Shown one piece after another: positions 1-10,215 of a stretch of DNA of 64,000 nucleotides (positions are counted from its first letter, which is position 1; every line of letters begins with the position of its first letter). The notes under the pieces were generated by a model, which worked only from the letters and a program-made list of their open reading frames with translations, searched no databases and had not been told where the DNA came from. Source of the DNA: Saccharopolyspora indica. GTDB lineage: Bacteria > Actinomycetota > Actinomycetes > Mycobacteriales > Pseudonocardiaceae. The DNA lies in contig NZ_JAQGLB010000012.1 of the NCBI RefSeq assembly GCF_027853965.1, positions 62,001 to 126,000 on the forward strand, in the 5' to 3' direction. The translations under genes were made by a program, and so were the position numbers.

Positions 1-324
1 GCCCTTGTTCCGGTTCAGGACTGCTCTCTGGCGGTGCTGATGCCACCGGTTCCCGGTAGGCGGACCGAACGGGGCGCTAGAAGGTGTACGGGCCGCAAGG
101 CCCACCCCATCGGCGACGTTCGAGGGGACCGGTGTGCGGTAGCCGGGCGACACGCCCGACCGCGTGTACCGGGCACCAGATACCTGAACAGGGGCGGACT
201 GAGAGCTGTGGCGGCTCCCGGGATCGGGGACCACACCAGGCTGAGGCCGCGTGGGGCACCGGGTGCGGTGCACCCGCACCCAAGACCAAACCGCGGCACG
301 AGACTAGAGGAACGGCAAGCCACT
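1..324 (+). promoter_or_regulatory. Leader upstream of rpsJ
   Basis: No gene is supported here. Two compact hairpins are visible: 90-103 (GGGCC stem closed by a GCAA tetraloop) and 261-281 (GGGTGCGG/CCGCACCC with a 5-base loop). The upstream boundary of the transcript cannot be seen. A long structured leader before rpsJ would fit feedback control of an S10 operon, but no known leader class was recognised. Confidence 0.4.
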
Positions 325-630
325 ATGGCGGGACAGAAGATCCGCATCCGGCTCAAGGCCTACGACCACGAGGCGATCGACGCGTCTGCGCGCAAGATCG
401 TCGAGACCGTGACGCGCACCGGCGCTCGGGTCGTTGGGCCGGTGCCGCTGCCCACGGAGAAGAACGTCTACTGCGTCATCCGCTCCCCGCACAAGTACAA
501 GGACTCGCGGGAGCACTTCGAGATGCGGACGCACAAGCGGCTCATCGACATCCTCGAACCGACGCCGAAGACGGTTGACGCGCTGATGCGCATCGACCTG
601 CCGGCCAGCGTCGACGTGAACATCCAGTAA
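325..630 (+). CDS. rpsJ: 30S ribosomal protein S10
   Basis: S10 (uS10) of the 30S head, also the NusE partner in transcription antitermination. It is 101 residues, the usual length, and opens with the standard [17 protein letters not shown]. The frame stays open upstream to 34, but that part reads the leader and does not look like S10, so ATG 325 is chosen. First gene of the S10-type operon; rplC follows after 33 bases. Confidence 0.98.
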   Translation: MAGQKIRIRLKAYDHEAIDASARKIVETVTRTGARVVGPVPLPTEKNVYCVIRSPHKYKDSREHFEMRTHKRLIDILEPTPKTVDALMRIDLPASVDVNIQ

Positions 631-663
631 GCGGCGACGAGGTAGCTGGAGAGAACGAGACCT

Positions 664-1314
664 ATGTCTGACAGGCAGATCAAGGGGATTCTGGGCACCA
701 AGCTCGGCATGACCCAGGTCTTCGACGACAAGAACCGGGTCGTCCCGGTGACCGTCGTGCAGGCCGGGCCGAACGTGGTCACCCAGATCCGGACCCCCGA
801 GAAGGACGGCTACTCGGCCGTGCAGCTGGCGTTCGGCGCCATCGACCCGCGCAAGGTGAACAAGCCGCGAGGCGGCCACTTCACCAAGGCCGGTGTCACC
901 CCGCGCCGCCACATCGTCGAGCTGCGCACCGCGGACGCCGGTGAGTACGAGCTGGGCCAGGAGATCAGCGCCGACCTCTTCGAGTCGGGCGCCGTGGTCG
1001 ACGTCGTCGGCACCAGCAAGGGCAAGGGCTTCGCGGGCACCATCAAGCGCCACGGTTTCCGCAGCCAGGGCGCGAGCCACGGTACCCAGGCGGTGCACCG
1101 CAAGCCCGGTTCCATCGGTGGCTGCGCCACCCCCGGTCGCGTGTTCAAGGGCATGCGGATGGCCGGTCGCATGGGCCGGGACCGCGTCACCACCCAGAAC
1201 CTGACCGTCCACAAGGTGGAGGCCGAGACCGGCCTGCTGCTGATCAAGGGCGCAGTCCCCGGCCCCAAGGGCGGACTGGTCCTGGTTAAGAGTCCTGCGA
1301 AGGGTGGTGCGTGA
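664..1314 (+). CDS. rplC: 50S ribosomal protein L3
   Basis: L3 (uL3), an early-assembling 23S rRNA-binding protein whose loop reaches towards the peptidyl transferase centre. The 216 residues include the family signatures [10 protein letters not shown] near the N-terminus and the central [11 protein letters not shown] and [15 protein letters not shown] segments. Its TGA shares its last base with the ATG of rplD (TGATG), which suggests translational coupling. Confidence 0.98.
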   Translation: MSDRQIKGILGTKLGMTQVFDDKNRVVPVTVVQAGPNVVTQIRTPEKDGYSAVQLAFGAIDPRKVNKPRGGHFTKAGVTPRRHIVELRTADAGEYELGQEISADLFESGAVVDVVGTSKGKGFAGTIKRHGFRSQGASHGTQAVHRKPGSIGGCATPGRVFKGMRMAGRMGRDRVTTQNLTVHKVEAETGLLLIKGAVPGPKGGLVLVKSPAKGGA

Positions 1315-1997
1315 TGAGCCTGACGCTCGACGTCCGTACCCCGGACGGTAAGACCGACGGCACCGTCGAACTGCCCGCCGAGATCTTCGACGTGCAGGCC
1401 AACGTGGCGCTGATGCACCAGGTCGTGGTGGCCCAGCTGGCCGCCGCGCGCCAGGGCACCCACGCCACCAAGACGCGCGGTCAGGTGTCCGGCGGCGGCA
1501 AGAAGCCGTACCGCCAGAAGGGCACCGGCAACGCCCGCCAGGGCTCGATCCGCGCCCCGCAGTTCACCGGTGGTGGCGTCGTCCACGGCCCGCAGCCGCG
1601 TGACTACTCCCAGCGGACCCCGAAGAAGATGAAGGTCGCCGCCCTGCGCGGTGCCCTCTCCGACCGGGTCCGCGCCGGCCAGCTGCACGTGGTGACCGGC
1701 GTGGTCGGCGGCGAGCAGCCGTCCACCAAGTCGGCCAAGACCGCGCTGCGGACCTGGACCGAGGCCAAGAAGGTTCTGGTCGTGCTCAACCGCAACGAGG
1801 AGGAGAACTCCTGGTTGAGCCTGCGGAACCTGCAGAACGTGCACCTGATCGACCCCGGCCAGCTGAACACCTACGACGTGCTGAACAGCGATGACGTCGT
1901 GTTCACCAAGGCCGCGTTCGAGCGCTTCGTCGCTGGCCCGGTCAAGGGCCGGTCGGTCAAGGCCGCCGCGTCTTCCGCAGAGGAGGCACAGCAGTGA
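1314..1997 (+). CDS. rplD: 50S ribosomal protein L4
   Basis: L4 (uL4), 227 residues from ATG 1314; a GTG one codon upstream (1311) is an alternative. The [15 protein letters not shown] segment belongs to the long loop that lines the exit tunnel. In Escherichia coli L4 represses its own operon; whether that holds here is unknown. It overlaps rplW by four bases (GTGA). Confidence 0.97.
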   Translation: MSLTLDVRTPDGKTDGTVELPAEIFDVQANVALMHQVVVAQLAAARQGTHATKTRGQVSGGGKKPYRQKGTGNARQGSIRAPQFTGGGVVHGPQPRDYSQRTPKKMKVAALRGALSDRVRAGQLHVVTGVVGGEQPSTKSAKTALRTWTEAKKVLVVLNRNEEENSWLSLRNLQNVHLIDPGQLNTYDVLNSDDVVFTKAAFERFVAGPVKGRSVKAAASSAEEAQQ

Positions 1998-2293
1998 GCG
2001 CCGACCCGCGAGACATCATCCTTGCGCCGGTGATCTCGGAGAAGAGCTACGCGCTGCTCGAGCAGGGCCAGTACACCTTCCTGGTGGACCCCCGCTCGAA
2101 CAAGACCGCCATCAAGATCGCGGTCGAGCAGATCTTCGACGTCAAGGTCACCAGCGTCAACACGATCAACCGCGAAGGCAAGCGCAAGCGGAGCCGGACC
2201 GGCTTCGGCAAGCGCAAGAACACCAAGCGGGCGATCGTCACGCTCTCGCCGGAGAGCAAGCCGATCGAGATCTTCGGCGGACCGGCCGCCTGA
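1994..2293 (+). CDS. rplW: 50S ribosomal protein L23
   Basis: L23 (uL23), 99 residues, GTG start overlapping the rplD stop. It sits at the tunnel exit and forms the docking site for trigger factor and SRP. The [18 protein letters not shown] opening and the basic [15 protein letters not shown] loop near residues 55-70 are typical of the family. Confidence 0.97.
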   Translation: MSADPRDIILAPVISEKSYALLEQGQYTFLVDPRSNKTAIKIAVEQIFDVKVTSVNTINREGKRKRSRTGFGKRKNTKRAIVTLSPESKPIEIFGGPAA

Positions 2294-2322
2294 GGGCTGA
2301 TTAGGACGAGGTTGCGTTAACC

Positions 2323-3156
2323 ATGGGCATTCGCAAGTACAAGCCGACGACGCCGGGACGTCGTGGCTCGAGCGTGTCCGACTTCGCCGAGATCACCCGG
2401 TCGGAGCCGGAGAAGTCGTTGGTGCGGCCGCTGAACCGCAAGGCGGGCCGCAACGCTCAGGGCAAGATCACCACGCGGCACAAGGGCGGCGGCCACAAGC
2501 GGGCCTACCGCCTGATCGACTTCCGCCGCAACGACAAGGACGGTGTGCCGGCCAAGGTCGCGCACATCGAGTACGACCCGAACCGCAGTGCGCGCATCGC
2601 GCTCCTGCACTACGCGGACGGCGAGAAGCGCTACATCATCGCGCCGAACCACATCAAGCAGGGCGACCGGATCGAGAGCGGCCCGAAGGCCGACATCAAG
2701 CCGGGCAACAACCTGCCGATGCGCAACATCCCGACCGGCACCGTGATCCACGCGATCGAGCTCCGCCCCGGACAGGGTGCGAAGATCGCTCGCTCGGCCG
2801 GTACCCGGGTGCAGCTGGTGGCCAAGGACGGTCCGTACGCCCAGCTGCGGATGCCTTCGGGCGAGATCCGCAACGTGGACGCGCGGTGCCGGGCCACCGT
2901 CGGCGAGGTCGGCAACTCGGAGCACGCCAACATCAACTGGGGCAAGGCCGGCCGCATGCGGTGGAAGGGCAAGCGCCCGACCGTCCGCGGTGTGGTCATG
3001 AACCCGGTGGACCACCCGCACGGTGGTGGTGAGGGCAAGACCTCCGGTGGTCGCCACCCGGTCAACCCGAAGGGCAAGCCGGAGGGGCGTACCCGCCTCC
3101 GCAAGCCCAGTGACAAGCTCATCGTCCGCCGCCGCCGTACCGGCAAGAAGCGCTGA
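2323..3156 (+). CDS. rplB: 50S ribosomal protein L2
   Basis: L2 (uL2), 277 residues, normal length, with the C-terminal [13 protein letters not shown] motif next to the peptidyl transferase centre and the N-terminal RHKGGGHKR segment. L2 is needed for subunit association and peptidyl transfer. ATG 2323 lies 29 bases after rplW, with a GGACGAGG stretch upstream that can serve as a ribosome binding site. Confidence 0.98.
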   Translation: MGIRKYKPTTPGRRGSSVSDFAEITRSEPEKSLVRPLNRKAGRNAQGKITTRHKGGGHKRAYRLIDFRRNDKDGVPAKVAHIEYDPNRSARIALLHYADGEKRYIIAPNHIKQGDRIESGPKADIKPGNNLPMRNIPTGTVIHAIELRPGQGAKIARSAGTRVQLVAKDGPYAQLRMPSGEIRNVDARCRATVGEVGNSEHANINWGKAGRMRWKGKRPTVRGVVMNPVDHPHGGGEGKTSGGRHPVNPKGKPEGRTRLRKPSDKLIVRRRRTGKKR

Positions 3157-3174
3157 GCAGGGAGGTAAGCAAAC

Positions 3175-3456
3175 ATGCCACGCAGCCTGAAGAAGGGCCC
3201 GTTCGTGGACGACCACCTGCTCAAGAAGGTGGACGCGCTGAACGAGTCGGGCAAGAAGACCGTGATCAAGACCTGGTCCCGCCGGTCCACGATCATTCCG
3301 GACATGCTGGGGCACACCTTCGCGGTGCACGATGGCCGCAAGCACGTCCCGGTGTTCGTCACCGAGGCGATGGTCGGGCACAAGCTGGGCGAGTTCGCCC
3401 CGACCCGAACCTTCAAGGGCCACGTCAAGGAAGACCGGAAGTCGCGCCGCCGCTGA
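3175..3456 (+). CDS. rpsS: 30S ribosomal protein S19
   Basis: S19 (uS19), 93 residues, opening [19 protein letters not shown] and containing the [16 protein letters not shown] core. It forms a complex with S13 in the 30S head. A strong GGGAGG ribosome binding site at 3160-3165 precedes ATG 3175. Confidence 0.98.
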   Translation: MPRSLKKGPFVDDHLLKKVDALNESGKKTVIKTWSRRSTIIPDMLGHTFAVHDGRKHVPVFVTEAMVGHKLGEFAPTRTFKGHVKEDRKSRRR

Positions 3457-3499
3457 GGCGGGTCTGTGACACGAACGAGTAAGAGCAAGGGGTAGCAGG

Positions 3500-3916
3500 A
3501 TGACAGCCCGTACCGACTCCACTGCTGCGGAGTTCCCGCACGCAGTGGCGCGGGCCCGGTTCGTCCGCGTGTCGCCGATGAAGGCGCGCCGCGTGGTCGA
3601 GCTCATCAAGGGCCGGAGTGCCGCCGATGCCCTGGCCGTGCTCCAGTTCGCGCCGCAGACCGCCAGCGGTCCGGTGTCGAAGGTGCTCGCCAGCGCGATC
3701 GCCAACGCGGAGAACAACCTCTCCCTCGACCCGGAGACGCTGGTCGTGCGCCACGCGTACGTGGACGAGGGGCCGACGCTGAAGCGGTTCCAGCCGCGTG
3801 CGCAGGGTCGCGCGTACCGGATCCGCAAGCGGACCAGCCACATCACGGTCGAGGTCGAGTCCCGGCCGAAGGCGGCGGCGAAGTCCCGAAAGAGCCAGAA
3901 GGGGAGTGCCCGGTAG
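3500..3916 (+). CDS. rplV: 50S ribosomal protein L22
   Basis: L22 (uL22), 138 residues, whose long beta-hairpin (around the [17 protein letters not shown] segment) lines the exit tunnel near macrolide sites. The C-terminus ends in a basic Lys/Ser-rich tail. The TAG stop shares its last base with the GTG of rpsC, so the two are probably coupled. Confidence 0.98.
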   Translation: MTARTDSTAAEFPHAVARARFVRVSPMKARRVVELIKGRSAADALAVLQFAPQTASGPVSKVLASAIANAENNLSLDPETLVVRHAYVDEGPTLKRFQPRAQGRAYRIRKRTSHITVEVESRPKAAAKSRKSQKGSAR

Positions 3917-4752
3917 TGGGTCAGAAGATCAACCCGCACGGCTTCCGACTCGGCATCACCACGGACTGGAAGTCCCGCTGGTACGCCGACAAGCAGTACT
4001 CGGAGTACGTGGCGGAGGACGTCAAGATCCGCCGGCAGCTGTCTCGCGGCATGGAGCGCGCTGGGATCTCCAAGGTCGAGATCGAGCGCACCCGCGAGCG
4101 GGTCCGCGTGGACATCCACACCGCTCGGCCGGGCATCGTCATCGGCCGCCGCGGTGCTGAGGCGGACCGCATCCGCGGTGCGCTGGAGAAGCTGACCGGC
4201 AAGCAGGTCCAGCTGAACATCCTCGAGGTCAAGAACCCCGAGGCGGACGCCCAGCTGGTCGCGCAGGGCGTGGCCGAGCAGCTGTCCAACCGCGTGTCCT
4301 TCCGGCGCGCGATGCGCAAGGCCATCCAGTCGGCCATGCGCTCGCCGCAGGTCAAGGGCATCCGGGTGCAGTGCGGCGGTCGCCTGGGCGGCGCGGAGAT
4401 GTCCCGCTCGGAGTTCTACCGCGAGGGCCGGGTTCCGCTGCACACGCTGCGCGCGGACATCGACTACGGCTTCTTCGAGGCCCGCACCACCTTCGGGCGC
4501 ATCGGCGTCAAGGTGTGGATCTACAAGGGCGAGCTGGTCGGTGGCCTGAAGCAGAAGCAGGAGCAGTCCGAGGTTCGTCCGCCGCGCGGCGGCGGCGACC
4601 GCGGTGACCGCGGTGGCCGTTCCGACCGCGGCGGTCGTCGCCGGGGTGCCGGTGCGGACCGCGGCGCGGCTGACAAGTCCGCCAAGGCCGACAAGGCCGC
4701 GGAGGGCGAGCAGCAGCAGGCTCCGGCGGCTGAAGAGAAGACGGAGGGCTGA
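3916..4752 (+). CDS. rpsC: 30S ribosomal protein S3
   Basis: S3 (uS3), 278 residues. The KH RNA-binding domain carries the [14 protein letters not shown] motif, and the C-terminal S3 domain includes [12 protein letters not shown]. It lines the mRNA entry tunnel. A lineage-specific tail from about residue 222 is first Gly/Arg/Asp-rich (repeated GDRGG/SDRGG) and then Ala/Lys/Glu-rich; such tails are common in actinobacterial S3. The GTG start overlaps rplV by one base. Confidence 0.98.
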   Translation: MGQKINPHGFRLGITTDWKSRWYADKQYSEYVAEDVKIRRQLSRGMERAGISKVEIERTRERVRVDIHTARPGIVIGRRGAEADRIRGALEKLTGKQVQLNILEVKNPEADAQLVAQGVAEQLSNRVSFRRAMRKAIQSAMRSPQVKGIRVQCGGRLGGAEMSRSEFYREGRVPLHTLRADIDYGFFEARTTFGRIGVKVWIYKGELVGGLKQKQEQSEVRPPRGGGDRGDRGGRSDRGGRRRGAGADRGAADKSAKADKAAEGEQQQAPAAEEKTEG

Positions 4753-4755
4753 GAA

Positions 4756-5175
4756 GTGCTCGTCCCACGCAGGGTGAAGTGGCGCAAGAGCCACGCACCG
4801 AAGCGCAAGGGCTTCGCCAAGGGTGGCACCAAGATCAGCTTCGGTGAGTACGGCATTCAGGCGATCGAGCACGGGTACGTGACCAACCGCCAGATCGAGT
4901 CGGCCCGTATCGCGATCACCCGGCACGTCAAGCGTGGCGGCAAGGTGTGGATCAACATCTTCCCGGACCGCCCGCTGACCAAGAAGCCCGCCGAAACCCG
5001 TCAGGGTTCCGGTAAGGGTTCGCCGGAGTCCTGGGTCGCCAACGTCAAGCCCGGACGCATCATGTTCGAGCTGACCTTCCCGAACGAGAAGACGGCGGTC
5101 GAGGCGCTGACCCGTGCGGCGCACAAGCTCCCGATGAAGTGCAAGATCGTGTCCCGCGAGGGTGGTGACTTCTGA
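4756..5175 (+). CDS. rplP: 50S ribosomal protein L16
   Basis: L16 (uL16), 139 residues, GTG start three bases after rpsC. The [13 protein letters not shown] opening and the [20 protein letters not shown] segment match the family. It helps position aminoacyl-tRNA in the A site. The stop overlaps the ATG of rpmC by one base. Confidence 0.98.
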   Translation: MLVPRRVKWRKSHAPKRKGFAKGGTKISFGEYGIQAIEHGYVTNRQIESARIAITRHVKRGGKVWINIFPDRPLTKKPAETRQGSGKGSPESWVANVKPGRIMFELTFPNEKTAVEALTRAAHKLPMKCKIVSREGGDF

Positions 5176-5417
5176 TGGCAGCGGGTGTCACCGCTTCCGA
5201 GCTCCGCGAACTCAACGACGAGGAGCTCGTCCAGCGGCTGAAGGAGGCGAAGGAGGAGCTGTTCAACCTTCGCTTCCAGATGGCCACCGGTCAGCTGAGC
5301 AACAACCGGCGGCTGCGCACGGTCCGGCAGGACATCGCCCGGATCTACACGATCATGCGCGAGCGCGAATTGGGCCTGACGGTTTCCCCCGAAGGCGCTG
5401 AGGAGGGCGCGGCATGA
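5175..5417 (+). CDS. rpmC: 50S ribosomal protein L29
   Basis: L29 (uL29), 80 residues, an all-helical two-helix protein at the tunnel exit next to L23. The [19 protein letters not shown] segment is diagnostic. A short acidic C-terminal tail ([10 protein letters not shown]) is present. It overlaps rplP by one base and rpsQ by four (ATGA). Confidence 0.97.
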   Translation: MAAGVTASELRELNDEELVQRLKEAKEELFNLRFQMATGQLSNNRRLRTVRQDIARIYTIMRERELGLTVSPEGAEEGAA

Positions 5418-5692
5418 GCGAGAAAGAAGGACAGGGCGTGGAGCGCAACCGCCGCAAGGTGCGCGAGGGCTACGTCGTCTCGGACAAGATGGACAAGACG
5501 ATCGTGGTCTCCCTCGAAGACCGCAAGAAGCACGCGCTCTACGGCAAGGTCATGCGGCAGACCAGCAAGGTCAAGGCGCACGACGAGGCCAACTCGGCCG
5601 GTGTCGGCGACCGCGTGCTGCTGATGGAGACCCGGCCGCTGTCGGCCAGCAAGCGCTGGCGACTGGTCGAGATCCTGGAGAAGGCCAAGTAA
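5414..5692 (+). CDS. rpsQ: 30S ribosomal protein S17
   Basis: S17 (uS17), 92 residues, an OB-fold primary 16S rRNA binder. The core [19 protein letters not shown] and the C-terminal [15 protein letters not shown] segment are characteristic. The first 12 or so residues ([11 protein letters not shown]) are an extension; the ATGA overlap with rpmC supports this start. A structured 155-base gap follows before rplN. Confidence 0.97.
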   Translation: MSEKEGQGVERNRRKVREGYVVSDKMDKTIVVSLEDRKKHALYGKVMRQTSKVKAHDEANSAGVGDRVLLMETRPLSASKRWRLVEILEKAK

Positions 5693-5707
5693 AGACGAAG
5701 GTTCGCG

Positions 5708-5820
5708 GCCCGGTCGGCCGCCTGGGGCAACCCAGTGGCCGGCCGGGCTTCGTGCCGGAAGTTGACCGCGCGCGTCAGGTCGGCAATTTGGCGCGCCAGA
5801 GTGTGCTCGGGCAACCGAGC
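5708..5820 (+). promoter_or_regulatory. Twin GCAA-tetraloop hairpins between rpsQ and rplN
   Basis: Two hairpins stand in the longest gap of the first half of the operon. The first, 5708-5748, has an almost continuous 18-pair stem. The second, 5805-5820, is GCTCGG/CCGAGC. Both are capped by GCAA, a GNRA tetraloop able to make tertiary contacts or bind protein. Neither is followed by a T-run, so a simple intrinsic terminator is less likely than an attenuator, processing site or ribosomal-protein binding site. Confidence 0.5.
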
Positions 5821-5847
5821 CCGGGTACTTAGGGTCAGGAGAAAGAC

Positions 5848-6216
5848 GTGATCCAGCAGGAGTCGCGACTGCGCGTCGCCGACAACACCGGGGCCAAGGA
5901 GATCCTCACGATCCGTGTCCTCGGTGGGTCGGGTCGCCGCTACGCGGGCCTCGGGGACATCATCGTGGCGACCGTCAAGGAAGCCATCCCCGGTGCCAAC
6001 GTGAAGAAGGGCGATGTGGTCAAGGCCGTCATCGTCCGGCAGAAGAAGGAACGCCGTCGTCCGGACGGTTCGTACATCCGGTTCGACGAGAACGCTGCGG
6101 TGCTGGTGAAGCCGGGCGGCGAGCCCCGCGGTACCCGCATCTTCGGGCCGGTGGCCCGCGAACTGCGCGACAAGAAGTTCATGAAGATCATCTCGCTCGC
6201 GCCGGAGGTCTTGTGA
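5848..6216 (+). CDS. rplN: 50S ribosomal protein L14
   Basis: L14 (uL14), 122 residues, the family's exact usual length, opening [18 protein letters not shown]. It forms an intersubunit bridge and binds the silencing factor RsfS. The GTG start at 5848 is preceded by an AGGAG at 5837-5841. First gene of the spc-type part; its stop shares a base with rplX. Confidence 0.98.
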   Translation: MIQQESRLRVADNTGAKEILTIRVLGGSGRRYAGLGDIIVATVKEAIPGANVKKGDVVKAVIVRQKKERRRPDGSYIRFDENAAVLVKPGGEPRGTRIFGPVARELRDKKFMKIISLAPEVL

Positions 6217-6530
6217 TGAAGGTCAAGAAGGGCGACACGGTCGTCGTCATCTCCGGCAAGGACAAGGGCGCCAAGGGCAAGGTCATCAAGGCCATGCCGC
6301 AGGAGCAGCGAGTTCTGGTCGAGGGTGTCAACCGGATCAAGAAGCACACCAAGGTCTCGCGGACCGAGCGTGGCGCGCAGTCCGGCGGCATCGTCACCCA
6401 GGAAGCGCCGATCCACGTGAGCAACGTGATGGTCGTGGACTCCGACGGCAAGCCCACCCGAGTCGGCTACCGCATCGGTGAGGACGGCAAGAAGGTTCGC
6501 ATCTCTCGTCGTAACGGTAAGGACATCTGA
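6216..6530 (+). CDS. rplX: 50S ribosomal protein L24
   Basis: L24 (uL24), 104 residues from ATG 6216; a GTG at 6213 is possible but less likely. The KOW motif ([20 protein letters not shown]) occupies residues 4-23 or so. It initiates 50S assembly. It follows rplN with a TGATG overlap and precedes rplE by two bases. Confidence 0.97.
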   Translation: MKVKKGDTVVVISGKDKGAKGKVIKAMPQEQRVLVEGVNRIKKHTKVSRTERGAQSGGIVTQEAPIHVSNVMVVDSDGKPTRVGYRIGEDGKKVRISRRNGKDI

Positions 6531-6532
6531 TC

Positions 6533-7096
6533 ATGACTACCGCTGAGAAGATCGTCCCGCGGCTCAAGACCCGTTACCGCGAGGAGATCCGCCAGGCGCT
6601 GAACGAGGAGTTCAACTACTCCAACGTGATGCAGACGCCGGGCGTGGTCAAGGTCGTGGTCAACATGGGTGTTGGCGACGCCGCTCGGGACAGCAAGCTG
6701 ATCGAGGGCGCGGTCCGCGACCTGACGATCATCACCGGTCAGAAGCCGGAGATCCGGCGGGCCCGCAAGTCCATCGCGCAGTTCAAGCTGCGCGAGGGCA
6801 TGCCGATCGGCGCGCGGGCGACCCTGCGCGGCGACCGCATGTGGGAGTTCCTGGACCGCCTGGTCACCATCGCGCTGCCGCGTATCCGCGACTTCCGCGG
6901 GCTGTCGCCGAAGCAGTTCGACGGCCGGGGCAACTACACGTTCGGCCTGAACGAGCAGTCGATGTTCCACGAGATCGACCCGGACAGCATCGACCGTCCG
7001 CGCGGCATGGACATCACCGTCGTTACCACGGCCACCAACAATGAGGAGGGCCGGGCGCTGCTGAAGCACCTGGGCTTCCCGTTCAAGGAGAACTGA
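6533..7096 (+). CDS. rplE: 50S ribosomal protein L5
   Basis: L5 (uL5), 187 residues, a 5S rRNA-binding protein of the central protuberance that contacts P-site t[18 protein letters not shown] and the [16 protein letters not shown] segment are family hallmarks. ATG 6533 follows the rplX stop by two bases; rpsN follows after three. Confidence 0.98.
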   Translation: MTTAEKIVPRLKTRYREEIRQALNEEFNYSNVMQTPGVVKVVVNMGVGDAARDSKLIEGAVRDLTIITGQKPEIRRARKSIAQFKLREGMPIGARATLRGDRMWEFLDRLVTIALPRIRDFRGLSPKQFDGRGNYTFGLNEQSMFHEIDPDSIDRPRGMDITVVTTATNNEEGRALLKHLGFPFKEN

Positions 7097-7099
7097 GCG

Positions 7100-7285
7100 A
7101 TGGCCAAGAAGGCGCTGGTTATCAAGGCTTCGAAGAAGCCGAAGTTCGGCGTTCGCGGCTACACCCGCTGCCAGCGCTGCGGGCGTCCGCGCGCGGTGTT
7201 CCGCAAGTTCGGCCTGTGCCGCGTGTGCTTCCGCGAGATGGCGCACGCCGGCGAGCTGCCCGGTGTGAGCAAGTCTTCCTGGTGA
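7100..7285 (+). CDS. rpsN: 30S ribosomal protein S14, zinc-binding (type Z)
   Basis: S14 of the short zinc-binding class, 61 residues. Cys-24, Cys-27, Cys-40 and Cys-43 (CQRC and CRVC) form the zinc site. Actinobacteria often carry a second, cysteine-free S14 elsewhere under zinc-dependent control; none is in this window. The symbol rpsZ is also used. A 227-base gap separates it from rpsH. Confidence 0.97.
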   Translation: MAKKALVIKASKKPKFGVRGYTRCQRCGRPRAVFRKFGLCRVCFREMAHAGELPGVSKSSW

Positions 7286-7512
7286 GTGCCCGCCTGCTGG
7301 GGTGATGCCGGCTACCGGTACCCTCAGCAGGCGTTACCAGGGCTGATGCCCACGCTCCGCGGCGTGAGCCGTGCTTGCACGCGAAATGACAAGGGGCCGA
7401 CCACCGCGGTCGGAGACCCAGAACTTCGTCCAGGCCAGGATCCAGACACTCCGCCCCCGGGCGGTGTCCGGTCGGGGTCCATCGGAACCAGACGAGAAAG
7501 GTTGAGCAGGTC
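7286..7512 (+). promoter_or_regulatory. Structured gap between rpsN and rpsH
   Basis: No gene is seen. It contains a hairpin at 7291-7333 (CGCCTGCTG pairing with CAGCAGGCG), a perfect 6-pair hairpin at 7397-7413 (CCGACC/GGTCGG), and a GAGAAAGG-type ribosome binding stretch at 7494-7501 before rpsH. It may separate two transcription units of the spc region. Confidence 0.35.
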
Positions 7513-7911
7513 ATGACGATGACCGATCCGATCGCAGACATGCTGACGCGTCTGCGCAACGGAAACTCGGCATACCACGACGAGGTCGTGATGCCGCACT
7601 CCAAGCTGAAGGCGAACATCGCCGAGATCCTCAAGCGCGAGGGCTACGTGTCCGGTTCCCGCGTCGAAGAGGGCGAGAACTGCAAGCAGCTCGTTGTCGA
7701 GCTCAAGTACGGCCCGAACCGCGAGCGGAGCATCGCGGGCCTGCGCCGGGTCTCCAAGCCCGGTCTGCGGGTCTACGCCAAGTCCACCAACCTGCCCAAG
7801 GTGCTGGGTGGCCTGGGCGTCGCCATCATCTCGACCTCCGGCGGTCTGCTGACCGACCGGCAGGCCATGAAGAAGGGCGTGGGCGGGGAAGTCCTCGCCT
7901 ACGTCTGGTAA
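7513..7911 (+). CDS. rpsH: 30S ribosomal protein S8
   Basis: S8 (uS8), 132 residues, opening [18 protein letters not shown] and ending with the conserved GGEVLAYVW. It binds the central domain of 16S rRNA and in E. coli represses the spc operon. Starts at ATG 7513 (ATG 7519 is a nearby alternative). rplF follows after 16 bases with a GGGAGGAGG site. Confidence 0.98.
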   Translation: MTMTDPIADMLTRLRNGNSAYHDEVVMPHSKLKANIAEILKREGYVSGSRVEEGENCKQLVVELKYGPNRERSIAGLRRVSKPGLRVYAKSTNLPKVLGGLGVAIISTSGGLLTDRQAMKKGVGGEVLAYVW

Positions 7912-7927
7912 GGGAGGAGGAGCGGCA

Positions 7928-8467
7928 ATGTCGCGCATCGGAAAGCTGCCGATCACCGTCCCCTCCGGCGTCGAGGTGACCATCGACGGCCAGTCGGTGA
8001 CGGTGAAGGGCCCCAAGGGCACGCTTGAGCACCAGGTCGCGGAACCCATCATCGTCGAGCGGGACGAGGATGGCGCGGTTCTGGTCAAGCGCCCGAACGA
8101 CGAGCGGGAGAGCCGGTCGCTGCACGGGCTCACCCGGACCCTGGTGAACAACATGGTCATCGGGGTCAGCCAGGGCTACGAAAAGGGCCTGGAGATCCAC
8201 GGCGTCGGTTACCGCGTGCTGCTGAAGGGATCGAACCTCGAGTTCTCCCTCGGCTACAGCCACCCCATCGTGATCGAACCGCCGCAGGGCATCCAGTTCG
8301 CGGTCGACGGCCCGACCAAGATTTCGGTCAAGGGCATCGACAAGCAGCTGGTCGGCGAGATCGCGGCCAGGATTCGCAAGCTGCGCAAGCCGGACCCGTA
8401 CAAGGGCAAGGGTGTCCGCTACGCAGGTGAGAACATCCGCCGCAAGGTCGGGAAGACGGGTAAGTGA
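7928..8467 (+). CDS. rplF: 50S ribosomal protein L6
   Basis: L6 (uL6), 179 residues, two repeated alpha/beta domains near the GTPase-associated centre. [17 protein letters not shown] opens the protein, and the C-terminal [16 protein letters not shown] motif is diagnostic. A GGGAGGAGG ribosome binding site lies at 7912-7920. Confidence 0.98.
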   Translation: MSRIGKLPITVPSGVEVTIDGQSVTVKGPKGTLEHQVAEPIIVERDEDGAVLVKRPNDERESRSLHGLTRTLVNNMVIGVSQGYEKGLEIHGVGYRVLLKGSNLEFSLGYSHPIVIEPPQGIQFAVDGPTKISVKGIDKQLVGEIAARIRKLRKPDPYKGKGVRYAGENIRRKVGKTGK

Positions 8468-8469
8468 CC

Positions 8470-8871
8470 ATGAGCGAGACGACAGCTACCAAGCGCAAGC
8501 CGGTGGGCAAGGACATCTCGACCAAGCGTCGGCTTGCCCGCGCCAAGCGGCACACGCGCATCCGCAAGAAGATCCTCGGCACCGCCGAGCGCCCGCGGCT
8601 GGTCGTGACCCGGTCGCTGCGCCACATCGTCGCCCAGGTCATCGACGACACCAAGGGTCACACCCTGGCGTCGGCGACCAGCCTGGAGACCGACGTCCGC
8701 GCGCTCGAGGGCGACAAGAAGGCCAAGGCCACCAAGGTCGGCGAACTGGTCGCAGCCCGCGCCAAGGAAGCCGGCGTGGAGAAGGTCGTCTTCGACCGCG
8801 GCGGCAACGACTACCACGGTCGGGTCGCTGCGCTGGCGGACGCCGCGCGTGACGGCGGACTGGAGTTCTGA
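8470..8871 (+). CDS. rplR: 50S ribosomal protein L18
   Basis: L18 (uL18), 133 residues from ATG 8470. A GTG at 8464 overlapping the rplF stop would add two residues and cannot be excluded. L18 binds 5S rRNA with L5. The [15 protein letters not shown] segment and the C-terminal [20 protein letters not shown] block identify it. Confidence 0.96.
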   Translation: MSETTATKRKPVGKDISTKRRLARAKRHTRIRKKILGTAERPRLVVTRSLRHIVAQVIDDTKGHTLASATSLETDVRALEGDKKAKATKVGELVAARAKEAGVEKVVFDRGGNDYHGRVAALADAARDGGLEF

Positions 8872-8906
8872 CAAGTGGGTAAGAACGAGAACGGAAGGGA
8901 CGCCTG

Positions 8907-9518
8907 ATGCCTGGACGCACTCGGCGTGAGGGCGGGGAGTCCGGCGGCAAGGACCGCCGGGACCGCCGCGACGGCGGCCGTGGCGGGGCGGCCCAAGAGA
9001 AGACCCCGCAGTTCGAACGCGTCGTGACCATCAACCGCGTCGCGAAGGTCGTCAAGGGTGGTCGGCGCTTCAGCTTCACCGCGCTGGTCGTCGTCGGCGA
9101 CGGCGACGGCATGGTCGGTGTCGGCTACGGCAAGGCCAAGGAAGTTCCGGCGGCCATCGCCAAGGGCGTCGAGGAGGCGAAGAAGAACTTCTTCCGCGTC
9201 CCGCGCCTGGGCGGCACCATCACGCACCCGGTGCAGGGCGAGGAGGCGGCCGGCGTCGTGCTGCTGCGTCCGGCCAGCGCCGGTACCGGTGTTATCGCCG
9301 GTGGCCCGGTGCGCGCGGTGCTCGAGTGCGCCGGCATCCACGACGTGCTGAGCAAGTCGCTGGGCAGCGACAACCCGATCAACATCGTGCACGCCACGGT
9401 CGACGCGCTGAAGCAGCTGCAGCGGCCGGAGGAGGTCGCGGCTCGCCGCGGCCTGCCGCTCGAGGACGTCGCTCCGGCGTTCATCCTGCGTGCCCGTGCT
9501 GCGCAGCAGGGGGCCTGA
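8907..9518 (+). CDS. rpsE: 30S ribosomal protein S5
   Basis: S5 (uS5), 203 residues. It has the dsRNA-binding-like S5 domain ([19 protein letters not shown]) and the C-terminal domain, and acts in decoding fidelity and mRNA unwinding. The first 33 residues or so are a Gly/Arg/Asp-rich extension, similar in style to the S3 tail. rpmD follows after five bases. Confidence 0.97.
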   Translation: MPGRTRREGGESGGKDRRDRRDGGRGGAAQEKTPQFERVVTINRVAKVVKGGRRFSFTALVVVGDGDGMVGVGYGKAKEVPAAIAKGVEEAKKNFFRVPRLGGTITHPVQGEEAAGVVLLRPASAGTGVIAGGPVRAVLECAGIHDVLSKSLGSDNPINIVHATVDALKQLQRPEEVAARRGLPLEDVAPAFILRARAAQQGA

Positions 9519-9523
9519 TCGAC

Positions 9524-9706
9524 ATGGCACAGCTGAAGATCACTCAGGTGCGTGGTCTGGTCGGCACCAAGCAGAACCAGCGCGACACCATGCGCTCCCT
9601 CGGGCTGCGCAAGATCCGTCAGTCCGTCGTGCGTCCGGATGACTCGAACGTGCGCGGCATGATCAATGCCGTCCGTCACCTGGTGACGGTCGAGGAGGTC
9701 GACTGA
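9524..9706 (+). CDS. rpmD: 50S ribosomal protein L30
   Basis: L30 (uL30), 60 residues, opening [19 protein letters not shown] with the [18 protein letters not shown] core. The size is normal for bacteria. The start is ATG 9524, five bases after rpsE; rplO begins one base after its stop. Confidence 0.97.
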   Translation: MAQLKITQVRGLVGTKQNQRDTMRSLGLRKIRQSVVRPDDSNVRGMINAVRHLVTVEEVD

Positions 9707-9707
9707 C

Positions 9708-10157
9708 ATGGTCATCAAACTGCACGACCTGCGTCCGGCCCCGGGTGCCAAGCGGGACAAGATCCGCGTCGGCCGCGGTGAGGGCTCCAAGGGCAAGACC
9801 GCCGGTCGCGGTACCAAGGGCACCAAGGCCCGCAAGAACGTCTCCCCGCGCTTCGAGGGCGGGCAGATGCCGATCCACATGCGGCTCCCGAAGCTCCGCG
9901 GCTTCAAGAACCGCTTCCGCACCGAGTACCAGGGTGTGAACGTGGCGCGGCTGGCCGAGGCGTTCCCGGAGGGCGGCACCGTCGGCATCGCCGAGCTGGT
10001 CGCCAAGGGCCTGGTCAAGAAGAACGAACTGGTGAAGATCCTCGGCGACGGGGACCTCGAGGGCATCAAGCTCGACGTGACCGCGCACGCGTTCACCGGC
10101 AGCGCCCAGGAGAAGATCACCGCCGCGGGCGGCTCGGCCACCAAGCTGGACCGCTGA
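9708..10157 (+). CDS. rplO: 50S ribosomal protein L15
   Basis: L15 (uL15), 149 residues, a late assembly protein with the Gly/Lys-rich N-terminal extension [18 protein letters not shown] that threads through 23S rRNA. Last gene of the long ribosomal protein run; a strong terminator follows within 16 bases, so secY has its own transcription start. Confidence 0.98.
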   Translation: MVIKLHDLRPAPGAKRDKIRVGRGEGSKGKTAGRGTKGTKARKNVSPRFEGGQMPIHMRLPKLRGFKNRFRTEYQGVNVARLAEAFPEGGTVGIAELVAKGLVKKNELVKILGDGDLEGIKLDVTAHAFTGSAQEKITAAGGSATKLDR

Positions 10158-10172
10158 CGCAGCAACGACGAT

Positions 10173-10215
10173 GAGGGCCGGTCGACGAGAAGTCGACCGG
10201 CCCTCACCGTTTTTC
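10173..10215 (+). terminator. Intrinsic terminator after rplO
   Basis: Perfect 14-pair stem, GAGGGCCGGTCGAC and its complement around a GAGAA loop, followed by ACCGTTTTT. It is the most classical terminator of the window and marks the end of the S10-spc transcript. Confidence 0.93.

Noticed and set aside
2317..5124. Long minus-strand frame across rplB to rplP
   Set aside because: Antisense shadow of well-identified ribosomal protein genes with no family features.
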